Assembly (NCBI GenBank): GCA_016873995.1
Contig: VGVR01000014.1
Span: 1 to 64,000 of the forward strand
DNA from: Gemmatimonadota bacterium
GTDB taxonomy: Bacteria; Gemmatimonadota; Gemmatimonadetes; Longimicrobiales; Gaopeijiaceae
Direction of reading: 5' to 3'
DNA length: 64,000 nucleotides
Position numbers and translations under genes: made by a program. Under the pieces are notes generated by a model. It searched no databases. It was not told the origin of the DNA and worked only from the letters and a program-made list of their open reading frames with translations. Positions 17,921 through 25,572 of this stretch are shown here, piece after piece (positions within the stretch are counted from its first letter, which is position 1; each line of letters opens with the position of its first letter).

Positions 17921-18874
17921 CTACCCCCGCCAGACGACGGAGGCCACCGCGTAGTGGAACCAGGCAAAAGAATACACGGAGTCGACGTCCGCTCCGCCTT
18001 CCAGGGTACGGTATCCGGCGCGAATGGACCATTGATCACCCAGGTCATAGCCCAACTTCAATGACGCGTCGACCGCCCGCCCCGGCCCTCCGGCGAGCGC
18101 GTCCGCGTCGAAAGATATCCGCCAACGGGCACCGGGCCGCCAATCTCCCGCCACGTGGAGAAGGGGGACGAAGCCGAGGTCGTCCTTGCGGCTCGTGGTG
18201 GAGCCTTGAGCCAGCCGAGCGGACGCATCGCGAATCTTCGCGGTGACCCCGAACCAGGCGACGGTCCGATCGCCAGAATGGAAGCGCCACCGGTATGACA
18301 TCCGGTAGGAATCGAACTCGTAGGTGGCGCGGAGCGGAGAGCCAGCGGCGTAGGTTGCCCCGGCGAAGCTCACCGGTCCGCCGACCGCGCCCGTCTCGGT
18401 CAGGGAAAAAGGCGCGGCCAGCAGGCGCACGGCGTGCCGCTCGGACAAATGCCACGTGACGTACATCCTGCCCGCGACCCAGGGGCCCGAGCCCGCCAAC
18501 TGCGCGAGTGAGAAGCGGGTGGCGGTCCCGTCGTTCGGGATCTCGACATCGTTGGAGCTCTGCCACGCGGGTCCGGCTTCGAGTTCGAGCTCGAGCGGAA
18601 AGCTTTGCGCTGCGGCTCCACCGGAGACCATCGCCACAGCGAGGCACGACAGCGTCGAGGCGAGCAGGATGCGTGGGCGGACGAGCTCAGGGACCGGGTC
18701 CGCGGGACGGTTCTTTCGCGTGCGAAACACGCTGACCCAGGCGGCGATGCCGGCGAACCCAGCACGGATCACGGCGGGGGAGAGGCGTGCTTCGGTGTTC
18801 GTCAATCGGGCTCCCGGATTCTCCGGCGTGGGGTGGTCGCGGCGGGCGAAATCGAGCGTCGTATCACGGATCAA
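17921..18874 (-). CDS. Outer-membrane beta-barrel protein of unknown function
   Basis: The mature part (from about residue 90) consists of alternating amphipathic strands such as R-M-S-Y-R-W-R-F and W-S-I-R-A-G-Y-R-T, and ends A-S-V-V-W-R-G, as in small outer-membrane barrels. A clear signal (L-A-S-T-L-S-C-L-A-V-A-M-V ending G-A-A-A-Q) begins near residue 68, but there is no start codon just before it. The annotated TTG at 18874 and a GTG at 18772 both add an N-terminal extension with a second hydrophobic stretch. The true start is therefore unsettled, or the N-terminus has been rearranged. Confidence 0.65.
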   Translation of the reverse strand: MIRDTTLDFARRDHPTPENPGARLTNTEARLSPAVIRAGFAGIAAWVSVFRTRKNRPADPVPELVRPRILLASTLSCLAVAMVSGGAAAQSFPLELELEAGPAWQSSNDVEIPNDGTATRFSLAQLAGSGPWVAGRMYVTWHLSERHAVRLLAAPFSLTETGAVGGPVSFAGATYAAGSPLRATYEFDSYRMSYRWRFHSGDRTVAWFGVTAKIRDASARLAQGSTTSRKDDLGFVPLLHVAGDWRPGARWRISFDADALAGGPGRAVDASLKLGYDLGDQWSIRAGYRTLEGGADVDSVYSFAWFHYAVASVVWRG

Positions 18875-18894
18875 TACTTATACAAGTGTGATAC
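18861..18894. promoter_or_regulatory. Inverted repeat in an AT-rich promoter-like stretch
   Basis: GTATCAC (18861-18867) and GTGATAC (18888-18894) form a perfect 7-bp inverted repeat, 20 bases apart, around ACTTATACAAG. The stretch is conspicuously AT-rich for this genome and lies upstream of the outer-membrane protein gene. It could be an operator; the binding protein is unknown. Confidence 0.35.
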
Positions 18895-19014
18895 AAAGAG
18901 GCTCCGTCCGCAAGGATATTTGGACACATGGTGTACACACCGGAAGAAAATGTGACCATACGTGGCGCCGCCAGGCGTCCCACGTCGCCTTGTCGGGACA
19001 TGGAGCCAGATCCA

Positions 19015-19116
19015 AGCAGCACTCGCCGATTTCGCGGAACCGGGTTGGGCCTATCTATCGCCGCCGGCATCGTGGCGGAGATGGGCGGATATCTTTGCAG
19101 TTCAGACGGGAGTTAG
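19015..19116 (+). pseudogene. Remnant of a sensor histidine kinase ATPase domain
   Basis: About 34 codons read P-S-S-T-R-R-F-R then G-T-G-L-G-L-S-I-A-A-G-I-V-A-E-M-G-G-Y-L, the G2 box and following helix of a histidine-kinase HATPase domain (normally P-F-F-T-T-K ... G-T-G-L-G-L). TAG follows at 19114-19116, and another frame continues with kinase-like R-E-L-G-R. No dimerisation domain, H box or N box lies upstream. It is a short gene fossil. Confidence 0.55.
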
Positions 19117-19168
19117 GCCGCCCCGCAGCCGGTGGGCCGATAGCTGTGTTCTTGTTGGGCGACAGACG

Positions 19169-20086
19169 TCAGCCACGAGGTCGGAACAGGATCAACTCGT
19201 TCTCGACGGTGGACGGAATGAGTGATCCATCGGGCGAGAATGCCAATTCGTGACCAAAAGCCTCGACCTTGCCGATCATTTCTCCCGTAGCAGGATCAAT
19301 CTGGATCACGTAAGCCTCCTCCGGATCTCCACCGAGTGACACGGAGATGTAGAGGTCCCTGGTCGGGCTGAACGCCACGCTGAATAGCTGGCCGGCATAG
19401 GTCCACAGACCGAGGAACTGTCCGGTCTGGGTGAACCTCTGGAGGCGTCCGTTCTCACGGTCACCCACGTAGAGGGCTCCGTCGGGACCGACCGCGACAC
19501 CGTGAGGCACGACGAACTGATTCGGCCCCGTTCCTCGCGAACCCCACTCGCGTATCTGCCGTCCGCTCGCATCGAACTCGATGACTCGGCCGTTGCAGTA
19601 CCCGTCCGCGACGAATACATGGTCGTCGCCGCCGAACGCAATGTCGGTCGCGCCGCAGAACTCAGCGCCCTCGGTGGGTACGGCGACCTGAATCTCGCGA
19701 AGGATCTCACCGAGCGCCGAGAACTCGTAGACCTTGGACGTATTGGAATCGACGGTCCACACGTGTCCGCCTGGGTCGACCCGAATACCATGAGGGATTG
19801 CATACATGCCCTCACCCCATGAGCGCAGGAAGTGCCCCGTGGGGTCCAGCACGACGACGGGATCTCCAGTGGTCGGTCGATGAAGGACGTAGAGATTGCC
19901 CTGCGCGTCTGCGGAAACGGCTGAGATTCTCTCCAAGCGAACCGAACTGTTGACCTCCAACTGAACTCGGTCCACCGGGAGCCCGGGCACATCTCGTACG
20001 CGCTCGCGGAAGGCGTCGATGTGCGTCTGTTGCGCAGCAACGGGTCCGGCGGGCAGGACCAGGAGGACCAGGAGGAGGAGTGTCAT
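19169..20086 (-). CDS. Secreted PAL-like lyase (peptidyl-hydroxyglycine amidating lyase homologue)
   Basis: 305 residues, signal 1-19 ending V-A-A-Q. Of the four propellers here, this is the closest to the PAL half of animal peptide-amidating monooxygenase, both in length (about 320 for the PAL catalytic core) and in motifs. They are L-H-R70 (PAL Arg533), I-P-H99-G (His585), A-D-G-Y163-C-N (Tyr654), V-P-H195-G followed by D-R-E-N-G-R (His690) and G-H279-E (His786). All three zinc histidines, the catalytic tyrosine and the arginine are therefore present in order with similar spacing. In animals this enzyme cleaves a C-alpha-hydroxyglycine to an amide plus glyoxylate. No PHM-like gene is adjacent, but one lies 3 kb away. 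The start ATG 20086 gives the signal peptide; no strong ribosome site. Confidence 0.8.
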   Translation of the reverse strand: MTLLLLVLLVLPAGPVAAQQTHIDAFRERVRDVPGLPVDRVQLEVNSSVRLERISAVSADAQGNLYVLHRPTTGDPVVVLDPTGHFLRSWGEGMYAIPHGIRVDPGGHVWTVDSNTSKVYEFSALGEILREIQVAVPTEGAEFCGATDIAFGGDDHVFVADGYCNGRVIEFDASGRQIREWGSRGTGPNQFVVPHGVAVGPDGALYVGDRENGRLQRFTQTGQFLGLWTYAGQLFSVAFSPTRDLYISVSLGGDPEEAYVIQIDPATGEMIGKVEAFGHELAFSPDGSLIPSTVENELILFRPRG

Positions 20087-20220
20087 CGCATCTTCGTACA
20101 AGGGAACGACCCGAAGCAGCTATCCAGGAATAGCCGGGCAGACTGAGACCCCGCAAAGGCGTTCCAGGTCCAGCGCGACGATCGTCGGAAAGGTTGGCGG
20201 ACCGAGTAGTTGGAGGGGCG

Positions 20221-20338
20221 GCCTAACACGGGGTTGGACCTGACCGGGTAAGCTGCGTGGGTCCGGGGCGTTCGCCTTGCAGCTCACGCCTCTCGGTAAG
20301 CATTTTGGCTCGCGCAGCTCAAACCCAAGTCGTTAGCC
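20221..20338 (+). other. Integron attC site 1
   Basis: R'' GCCTAAC (20221-20227) and R' GTTAGCC (20332-20338) bound a 118-bp imperfect palindrome. The left arm's GGGTTGGACCTG pairs with the right arm's CAGCTCAAACCC, with the unpaired bases expected of attC. R' deviates from the GTTRRRY consensus at one position. Confidence 0.65.
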
Positions 20339-20719
20339 AGCGTGTCCTTTGCGCTCGCCTCCTTGGACTTTGCTCGTCCACACCGGTCCCCACCCCGGGA
20401 TTAGAATCACGTCGGCTCCACAGTCTCTGTGCAGTCGAAGGCCGGTGTCGCCTGCGGCGACCTCTGCTGAGATCCCGGGGTCGAGGAGACCCGAGTCACG
20501 TTTCGTCGGCGAGCGCAGGACACGCGGAGCGCACCTCTGACTGGGCTTACTCGCCGGTGGTCAGACCCGGGAATGACCCGACTCCGAAGCGTGACTCCGC
20601 ACGCTGGCTAACAAGCGTTTGGACCAGACGCTTCGGTTGGCTCTCCTGGTCCGCACCGCTCGGCTTGCACCTCGCGGCGCGGGTCAGCCATGTTGCTCGC
20701 GCTGGTCAAACGCAGAACG
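20333..20719 (+). mobile_element. Gene-cassette-like segment between two attC sites
   Basis: The segment between the two predicted attC cleavage points is 387 bp. Its ends carry a perfect 13-bp inverted repeat, GTTAGCCAGCGTG (20332-20344) against CACGCTGGCTAAC (20600-20612). No convincing gene is seen: a 63-codon frame at 20349-20540 has no ribosome site or recognisable motif. It may be a non-coding or promoter cassette. Confidence 0.5.
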
Positions 20720-20725
20720 TTGGGC
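20606..20725 (+). other. Integron attC site 2
   Basis: R'' GGCTAAC (20606-20612) and R' GTTGGGC (20719-20725, full GTTRRRY consensus) bound a 120-bp palindrome. The left arm GCGTTTGGACCAG pairs with the right arm CTGGTCAAACGC apart from one extra G, the extrahelical base that is diagnostic of attC L boxes. Recombination would fall between G20719 and T20720, 42 bases upstream of the next gene. Confidence 0.75.
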
Positions 20726-20761
20726 GGCTCTTGCGAGATTCGGATGCCTTACGGAGACGGC

Positions 20762-21328
20762 ATGACAAAACACCACCTTCCAATCATTGGCGTGCTTGCT
20801 GCAATGGTCCTATTTGCGCTTGCAACAACACGCTACCCGGGCGGCTATGACTGGGCCAACAACACGATCTCTGCGCTCTTTCAACCACACGCGCTGAACG
20901 GCGCTCAAAACCCGGCGAGGACCATCGCGGTGCTGGCCGTCTTCGTGTTTTGCGTCAGCATGGCCGTTGTCTTCAAATGGGTTTCGAGCAGCGCGAAGTC
21001 CCGCTTCCACAAAAAGACGATCGAGATCTCCGGTATTGGTTCGATGGTCTATGCGTTTCTGGTGGTCACGCCAATGCACAATGTGCTCGTCGGTGTTGCT
21101 TTGCTTTTCTTCTTAACGGCGATGCTCACTACCTTGCACATGGTGTATTTGGAGGGACGCTCCCGGATGTTCTATTCCGGCATCGTTTGCCTTGCCCTGC
21201 CGCTCACCAATGCGGCGATGTACTACGGAAACGTGCTTTACGGATTCCTGCCGATTGTTCAGAAACTTGGCATGGCCATGTGGGTTTGTTGGGTCATTGC
21301 GGTGTTGCTTACACGGTCCATGGAATGA
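20762..21328 (+). CDS. Cassette-borne six-helix membrane protein (DUF998-like)
   Basis: 188 residues, about six transmembrane helices, with P-G-G-Y-D-W-A-N-N-T-I-S-A-L in the first loop, which resembles the D-x-x-x-N-x-I-S motif of DUF998 membrane proteins. GGAG stands seven bases before ATG 20762. The gene starts 37 bases after attC site 2 in the cassette orientation, exactly the geometry of an integron cassette. Its G+C is visibly lower than its neighbours' (many A/T third positions), supporting recent acquisition. No attC is recognised after its stop, so the cassette may have lost its own site and become fixed. Function unknown. Confidence 0.75.
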   Translation: MTKHHLPIIGVLAAMVLFALATTRYPGGYDWANNTISALFQPHALNGAQNPARTIAVLAVFVFCVSMAVVFKWVSSSAKSRFHKKTIEISGIGSMVYAFLVVTPMHNVLVGVALLFFLTAMLTTLHMVYLEGRSRMFYSGIVCLALPLTNAAMYYGNVLYGFLPIVQKLGMAMWVCWVIAVLLTRSME

Positions 21329-21367
21329 ATGTTACTTCACTTGTTACTGCGGTCTTGATGCGGGCCT

Positions 21368-21410
21368 GGAGAAAAGAACGGCACCGCGCCTAAATGGCTG
21401 CGGTGCCGTC
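21368..21410 (-). terminator. Rho-independent terminator of tRNA-Arg
   Basis: ACGGCACCGC (21378-21387) pairs perfectly with GCGGTGCCGT (21400-21409) over a 12-base loop. Read on the minus strand it is followed by TCTTTTCTCC, and it lies 12 bases after the tRNA. It could also stop the convergent cassette gene. Confidence 0.75.
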
Positions 21411-21421
21411 ACTTAGAGAAG

Positions 21422-21495
21422 TGCGCCCGACAGGAGTCGAACCTGTGACCTCATGCTCCGGAGGCATGCGCTCTATCCAGCTGAGCTACGGGCGC
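21422..21495 (-). tRNA. tRNA-Arg (anticodon CCG)
   Basis: The reverse complement folds as a complete cloverleaf. The acceptor stem is GCGCCCG/CGGGCGC, the D arm contains AGCTCAGCTGGATAGAGC, and the anticodon stem CATGC/GCATG carries the loop CTCCGGA (anticodon CCG, reading CGG). The T arm has GGTTCGACTCC and the discriminator base is A. CCA is not encoded. tRNA genes are common integration boundaries, and the cassette array ends 94 bases away. Confidence 0.95.
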
Positions 21496-21553
21496 GAAGG
21501 CCGGTAAGGTAGTCCCTGGGTCCCCCCACTGGTAGGCGCGGGGCGAGAGGTCC

Positions 21554-22948
21554 CTACGGCTTGGGTGTGCGCCGCGTCACGACGGCAACAACCAGGAACG
21601 CCACACACGCCACCGCCAGCCCCACCACCGCCTCGCTCAGCCACGGCGAGCGCTGAGGAAGATCGAAGATGCGGGCCGCGAACAGCCCGGCCATCCCACC
21701 CAGCATGGCCGCGGCGGCGTGTCGGGGCCCCGCCCAGTCGGTATAGAGGCCAGCGACCAGCGGCACCGCGAGCCCCGCCGTCAACAGCGAGTAGAAGATG
21801 GTGAGGAGGCTGACCATGCTCGGCGCCCCGATCGCGAGCCCGATCGCCAACGCCCCCGAGACGAGCGCTGCGCGACGGGCGAATCGCAAGAGCCACGCCT
21901 CGTCCGCCTGTACCTTCCGCAGGGGCCGCAGCATATCCTGTGATACCGAGGTCGTCACCATGAACAGGATGGCGTCGCACGTGCTGAGCTCGGCCGAGAA
22001 CACGGCCGCGACACCTATGGCGCCAACCCAGGCGGGTACGCCTTCCTGCAGCAGGGTGGGAAGCGCGAGCTGCGGATCGGCGAGATCGGGGAACTGCGCC
22101 CGTGCGACGATGCCGAGGAGCGGCGGGACTGCGGCGAAGAGAAGGAGCGCTGCCGCGTTCAGCCCGACGCCGATCCGCACGGCCCGATCGTCGGCCGCGC
22201 CGTACACCTTCTGCAGGAGCCCAGGCGAGACCACGAATGCGGGCCCGAGCATCGCCAGGTACCAGATGCCCGCGGTGTCACCCGATGTGAAGCGCCAATA
22301 GTCGGGGCCCGGCGAGGTCTCGACGATGGCGCCCCATCCGTTGGCCGCCAGAATGGCGAACGGGATCAGCAGGAAGAACCCGCCATACTCGAGCACGAGC
22401 TGGAGCGCGTTCACACGCGCGGCACCAGCCAGACCCCCGGCCGCGAAATACGCCGTGGCGATGCTCCCGCCCATTACGACGCCGACCCAGTAGGGCGTTC
22501 CCGCCACGACCTGCATGAGCAGACCCATCGCGGTGAGCTGCACGGCGAGCAGGAAGAGGCTTCCCGGCACGAGCAGCGCCGCCCCGAGCGCTCGCACGCC
22601 CGGGCTGTAACGCCACTCCAGGAAGTCGCCGAGCGTACGCAGCCCCGCCTCGGCCGAGCGGCGGCGGATCTTCGGCCCGATCCACCACGCGAGCACGAGC
22701 GACCCCAAGCCCGCCGAGCCGACCCACCACCAGGCGCTCAGCCCGTTGCTGTACCCGAGCGCGGTGGCGTTCACGGTGGTGCCCGCACCGATGTTCGCAG
22801 CGAGGAGAGTCGAGAAGATGAGCCCGGCGCCTAGCTTGCGGTCGCCGACGAAGAACGCTTCGGCGGTCTTGGAGCGACGGGCGACGCGCAATCCGACGAA
22901 CAGATATGCGAGGCCGACGCCGATCAATACCAGGAGCAAAGAGCTCAT
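21554..22948 (-). CDS. Sodium:solute symporter (SSS family)
   Basis: 464 residues, about 13 membrane helices. Typical SSS features are F-F-V-G-D-R-K-L-G-A near 30, L-L-A-A-N-I-G-A-G-T in helix 2, and the G-D-F-L-E-W-R-Y (family R-T-x-G-D-F) loop. E-L-S-T-C-D-A-I-L-F in the later helices supplies a conserved Ser/Thr sodium site. The substrate cannot be deduced; sugars, proline, acetate or urea are all handled by relatives. ATG 22948 begins directly with the first helix. It follows the DedA gene by 31 bases on the same strand and may be cotranscribed. Confidence 0.9.
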   Translation of the reverse strand: MSSLLLVLIGVGLAYLFVGLRVARRSKTAEAFFVGDRKLGAGLIFSTLLAANIGAGTTVNATALGYSNGLSAWWWVGSAGLGSLVLAWWIGPKIRRRSAEAGLRTLGDFLEWRYSPGVRALGAALLVPGSLFLLAVQLTAMGLLMQVVAGTPYWVGVVMGGSIATAYFAAGGLAGAARVNALQLVLEYGGFFLLIPFAILAANGWGAIVETSPGPDYWRFTSGDTAGIWYLAMLGPAFVVSPGLLQKVYGAADDRAVRIGVGLNAAALLLFAAVPPLLGIVARAQFPDLADPQLALPTLLQEGVPAWVGAIGVAAVFSAELSTCDAILFMVTTSVSQDMLRPLRKVQADEAWLLRFARRAALVSGALAIGLAIGAPSMVSLLTIFYSLLTAGLAVPLVAGLYTDWAGPRHAAAAMLGGMAGLFAARIFDLPQRSPWLSEAVVGLAVACVAFLVVAVVTRRTPKP

Positions 22949-22979
22949 GCGCCGGCCCCGCGGGCCCCAGCCTGGACGG

Positions 22980-23645
22980 TCACGAACTCCGCTGCGACTC
23001 GCGGGCGCGCCGGCGCGCGCCGAGGATCTCGAAGAGCACCGGAAGCAGCGATACAGCCACGATGCCGAGCGCAACCAGCGTGAAATTGTCCCGGACGATC
23101 GGCACGTTGCCGAACGCGTATCCCGCGCCGAGGCAGATGCCCACCCAGGCCAACGCGCCGAGGACGTTGTAGAGCGCGAACTGCGGGTAATCCATGGATC
23201 CCGCCCCTGCTACGAACGGAACGAACGTGCGCACGATCGGCACGAAGCGGCCGAGCACCACGGCCTTGCCGCCGTACTTCTCGAAGAAGACGTGCGCACG
23301 CGCGAGGTGCTCCCGGTTGAGCGCTCGATCGAGCAGACCTTCGCCGGCGGTCGCGGTGAATACGCGCGGACCGACGAACCGCCCGATGGCGTAGTTCACC
23401 GCGTCGCCCAGCACCGCGGCGATGATGAGGAGGATCGCGGCAATACGTGCGTCCAGCGCGCCCACCGCCCCCATCGCCCCTACCGCGAACAGCAGCGAGT
23501 CACCGGGCAGGAACGGCGTCACCACCAGCCCCGTCTCGGCGAAGACGATCAGAAAGAGGATGCCGTAGATCCAGAGACCGTACGTAGCCACGAGCTCCGC
23601 GAGGTGCTGGTCGAGGTGCAGGAAGAGGTCGATGAACGTCGACAT
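22980..23645 (-). CDS. DedA-family membrane protein
   Basis: 221 residues, about five membrane segments. DedA (SNARE-associated/VTT) signatures are F-A-E-T-G-L-V-V-T-P-F-L-P-G-D-S-L-L-F near 45-65, a middle F-F-E-K-Y-G-G-K-A with G-R-F-V-P-I-V-R-T-F-V-P, and V-A-G-A-G-S-M. The conserved Glu and Arg residues thought to drive lipid flipping (undecaprenyl phosphate or phospholipids) are present. ATG 23645 is preferred over an Arg-rich upstream extension. It is 145 bases downstream of the RNase P RNA terminator. Confidence 0.9.
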   Translation of the reverse strand: MSTFIDLFLHLDQHLAELVATYGLWIYGILFLIVFAETGLVVTPFLPGDSLLFAVGAMGAVGALDARIAAILLIIAAVLGDAVNYAIGRFVGPRVFTATAGEGLLDRALNREHLARAHVFFEKYGGKAVVLGRFVPIVRTFVPFVAGAGSMDYPQFALYNVLGALAWVGICLGAGYAFGNVPIVRDNFTLVALGIVAVSLLPVLFEILGARRRARESQRSS

Positions 23646-23790
23646 GAGCGCGGGCGTTCGGGGGACACGGTGGAGAGGCGCCGAGCGCGCCCCGTGGCGG
23701 CCCCGAGAATATGGACGCGGCGCCGCGGGTGCGGGAAGCGCGGAGCGCTTCACTGGACTTCGACGCGATTCCGCGGCGGGTGTCGTCGCC

Positions 23791-23832
23791 GAAAAAGGTC
23801 GGCGCCCGCCGCTGGTTTGCGACGGGCGCCGT
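23791..23832 (-). terminator. Rho-independent terminator of rnpB
   Basis: On the minus strand GGCGCCCGTCGC pairs with GCGGCGGGCGCC around AAACCA, followed by GACCTTTTTC. It directly follows the 3' end of RNase P RNA. Confidence 0.85.
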
Positions 23833-24209
23833 CGGAGCGAGCGCGCGGAATAAGCCGAGTTCTGTCCCCGCCTTTCGGCAGGGGAGGATCATTCCTCTGG
23901 GACCGCCGTTACCGGCGGCCTCGTGCGGCCTACCCGGGACTCGGATGGAGCGGGCAGCTCCTCGTCCCTTATTTGGCCTTGCTCCGGGTGGGGTTTGCCG
24001 TGCGACCCACTGTTACCAGGGGCCCGGTGCGCTCTTACCGCACCATTTCACCCTTGCCTGATCCGCTCGCGCGGCCATCGGCGGTTTGCTCTCTGTTGCA
24101 CTGTCCGTCGTCTCTCGACGCCCGGGAGTTACCCGGCACCCTGCCCTGCGGAGCTCGGACTTTCCTCCAGCGGCCGAAACCGCCGGCGATCCTCACTCGC
24201 ACGCTCGGG
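23833..24209 (-). ncRNA. rnpB: RNase P RNA, bacterial class A
   Basis: The minus strand has the conserved blocks in order: GGAGGAAAGTCCGAGCTCC near the 5' end, CAGGGTGCCGGGTAACTCCC, ACAGAGAGCAAACCGCC, GGTAAGAGCGCACC, and the 3' block GACAGAACTCGGCTTAT. GAGCG at the 5' end can pair with CGCTC at the 3' end as helix P1, which sets the approximate limits. The length of about 375 nt is normal. It processes tRNA 5' ends with RnpA. Confidence 0.95.
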
Positions 24210-24290
24210 CCTAGGTAACCCGCAGCGGCGCGGAGGGTCCGGTGGGGCAACTGGCGGGCCGGTGGACCTGCCCTAGCTTGGGTCGAAGCC

Positions 24291-24818
24291 ATGCCGAGAA
24301 CTCCCACCAGCCGCCGCGTCACCTGGGCCGCCCTCGCTTTGGGGCTGGCGACGGCCGCACCGCTCGGCGCGCAGACCCAGCCCGTCGTCGTGTACGTCGT
24401 GCGCCACGCCGAGCGCGCCGAGGACGGGACGAACGACCCGCCGATTTCGGCGGCAGGGGAGCAGCGCGCGCGCCTCTTGGCAGATATGCTCACCGACGTG
24501 GGGATCACGCACGTCTACACGACGGACTTTCGTCGGACGCGGGCGACTGCCGACCCCATCGCGAGGACGACTGCGCTCGAGCCCGCGGTGTACGACGCCG
24601 ACGCCCTCGGCGAACTGGCGGACCGCCTGCGAGCGACACCCGGGCGGCACTTGGTCGTGGGCCACAGCAACACCACGCCGGAGCTCGTGGCCGCGCTCGG
24701 CGGCGATCCACACGGCACCATCGAACAGGATGAGTACGACCGCCTCTACATCGTGACGCTCTCGCCGACGGGTGTGGTGACGTACCTACTCAGGTTCGGA
24801 CTCCCGTACGCGGGGTGA
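24291..24818 (+). CDS. Secreted histidine phosphatase (SixA/phosphoglycerate-mutase-like)
   Basis: 175 residues. A signal peptide (1-27, ending L-G-A-Q) precedes a histidine-phosphatase fold with [10 protein letters not shown] (catalytic phospho-His), [10 protein letters not shown] (second arginine/substrate loop) and V-V-G-H-S-N-T-T (second catalytic His). The short length puts it with the SixA-like branch, but export suggests a periplasmic phosphomonoesterase rather than a signalling phosphatase. It diverges from rnpB and is upstream of vapBC. Confidence 0.85.
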   Translation: MPRTPTSRRVTWAALALGLATAAPLGAQTQPVVVYVVRHAERAEDGTNDPPISAAGEQRARLLADMLTDVGITHVYTTDFRRTRATADPIARTTALEPAVYDADALGELADRLRATPGRHLVVGHSNTTPELVAALGGDPHGTIEQDEYDRLYIVTLSPTGVVTYLLRFGLPYAG

Positions 24819-24879
24819 GGCCGATCCGGCCATCGCAGCGCCCCGGAGCGCAGGCCATCTTGTGGAGAGAAGCTCACGA

Positions 24880-24898
24880 TATATACTGATATATACCA
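24880..24898. promoter_or_regulatory. Likely VapBC operator
   Basis: ATATAT-ACTG-ATATAT is an inverted repeat directly before and touching the antitoxin ATG (24898), and is also read as a tandem GATATATAC. Such AT-rich palindromes at the start of vapB are the usual sites for autorepression by the toxin-antitoxin complex. Confidence 0.55.
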
Positions 24899-25158
24899 TG
24901 GCCAACCCCCGAGCGAAGCTCTTCTGGAACGGCAGGTCCCAAGCCGTCCGCCTTCCCCAGGAGTTCCGGTTCGAGGGCGACGAGGTCGAGATCCGCAGGG
25001 AGGGCGAGCTGGTCGTGCTGGCTCCGGTCGCGCGCCGGCGCTTCGACAACGGGTACTGGCAGGAGCTCGACACGCTCGCCGCGGGCATCGATCTGGGCGA
25101 CGCCGAGCCGGCCGGAGGCCGCCTCCTCGACCTCGATCTCGACGCACCCGACGAGTAG
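24898..25158 (+). CDS. vapB: VapB-type antitoxin
   Basis: 86 residues. The N-terminal AbrB/SpoVT-like swapped-hairpin domain is visible as [15 protein letters not shown] followed by F-E-G-D-E-V-E-I and L-V-V-L-A-P. The acidic C-terminal tail ([11 protein letters not shown]) would wrap the toxin. ATG 24898 was chosen because the domain begins right there. The toxin gene starts nine bases after its stop. Confidence 0.85.
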   Translation: MANPRAKLFWNGRSQAVRLPQEFRFEGDEVEIRREGELVVLAPVARRRFDNGYWQELDTLAAGIDLGDAEPAGGRLLDLDLDAPDE

Positions 25159-25167
25159 CGACGGAGC

Positions 25168-25572
25168 GTGAGGCACCTCCTCGATACCAACGCGGTGATC
25201 CACGCCGTGCGTGGGTACCCGGCGTCGGTGCGGCGGCGGATGGACGAACATGGTCCCAGCCGCCTCTGTGTCTCGGCGGTTACGGTGGCCGAGTTACGGT
25301 ACGGAGCGGAAAAGTCGGACGACCCCGACCGCCGCCGTCGACTCTTTCAAGCCTTCCTCACGCCGCTCGAGATCGTGCCGTTCGACGAAGCCGCGGGAAA
25401 GCTGCACGGCGTCCTGCGTCACCAGCTCCGTCATCACCCGATCGGGGAGCGCGACCTACTCATCGCTGCCATCGCCCGCGCGGGCGGGCTGACGCTGGTG
25501 ACCGCGAACGCGCGCGAGTTCGAACGCGTCCCCGGCCTAGCCGTCGAGGACTGGAGCGCGGGCGTTCCGTAG
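25168..25572 (+). CDS. vapC: VapC-type PIN-domain ribonuclease toxin
   Basis: 134 residues, GTG start at 25168 after ACGGAG. The PIN acidic residues are D6 in L-L-D-T-N, E42 in V-A-E-L-R-Y-G, D96 in G-E-R-D-L-L-I-A-A and the T-A-N-A-R-E-F motif, so it should bind Mg2+/Mn2+ and cleave RNA (tRNA or rRNA in known VapCs). It overlaps the convergent helix-hairpin-helix gene by 36 bases at the 3' end, an overlap that could give antisense interference. Confidence 0.85.
   Translation: MRHLLDTNAVIHAVRGYPASVRRRMDEHGPSRLCVSAVTVAELRYGAEKSDDPDRRRRLFQAFLTPLEIVPFDEAAGKLHGVLRHQLRHHPIGERDLLIAAIARAGGLTLVTANAREFERVPGLAVEDWSAGVP

Noticed and set aside
20257-20850. 197-codon open frame across both attC sites
   Set aside because: It reads through the recombination palindromes, has no ribosome site or recognisable motif, and overlaps the real cassette gene in another frame.
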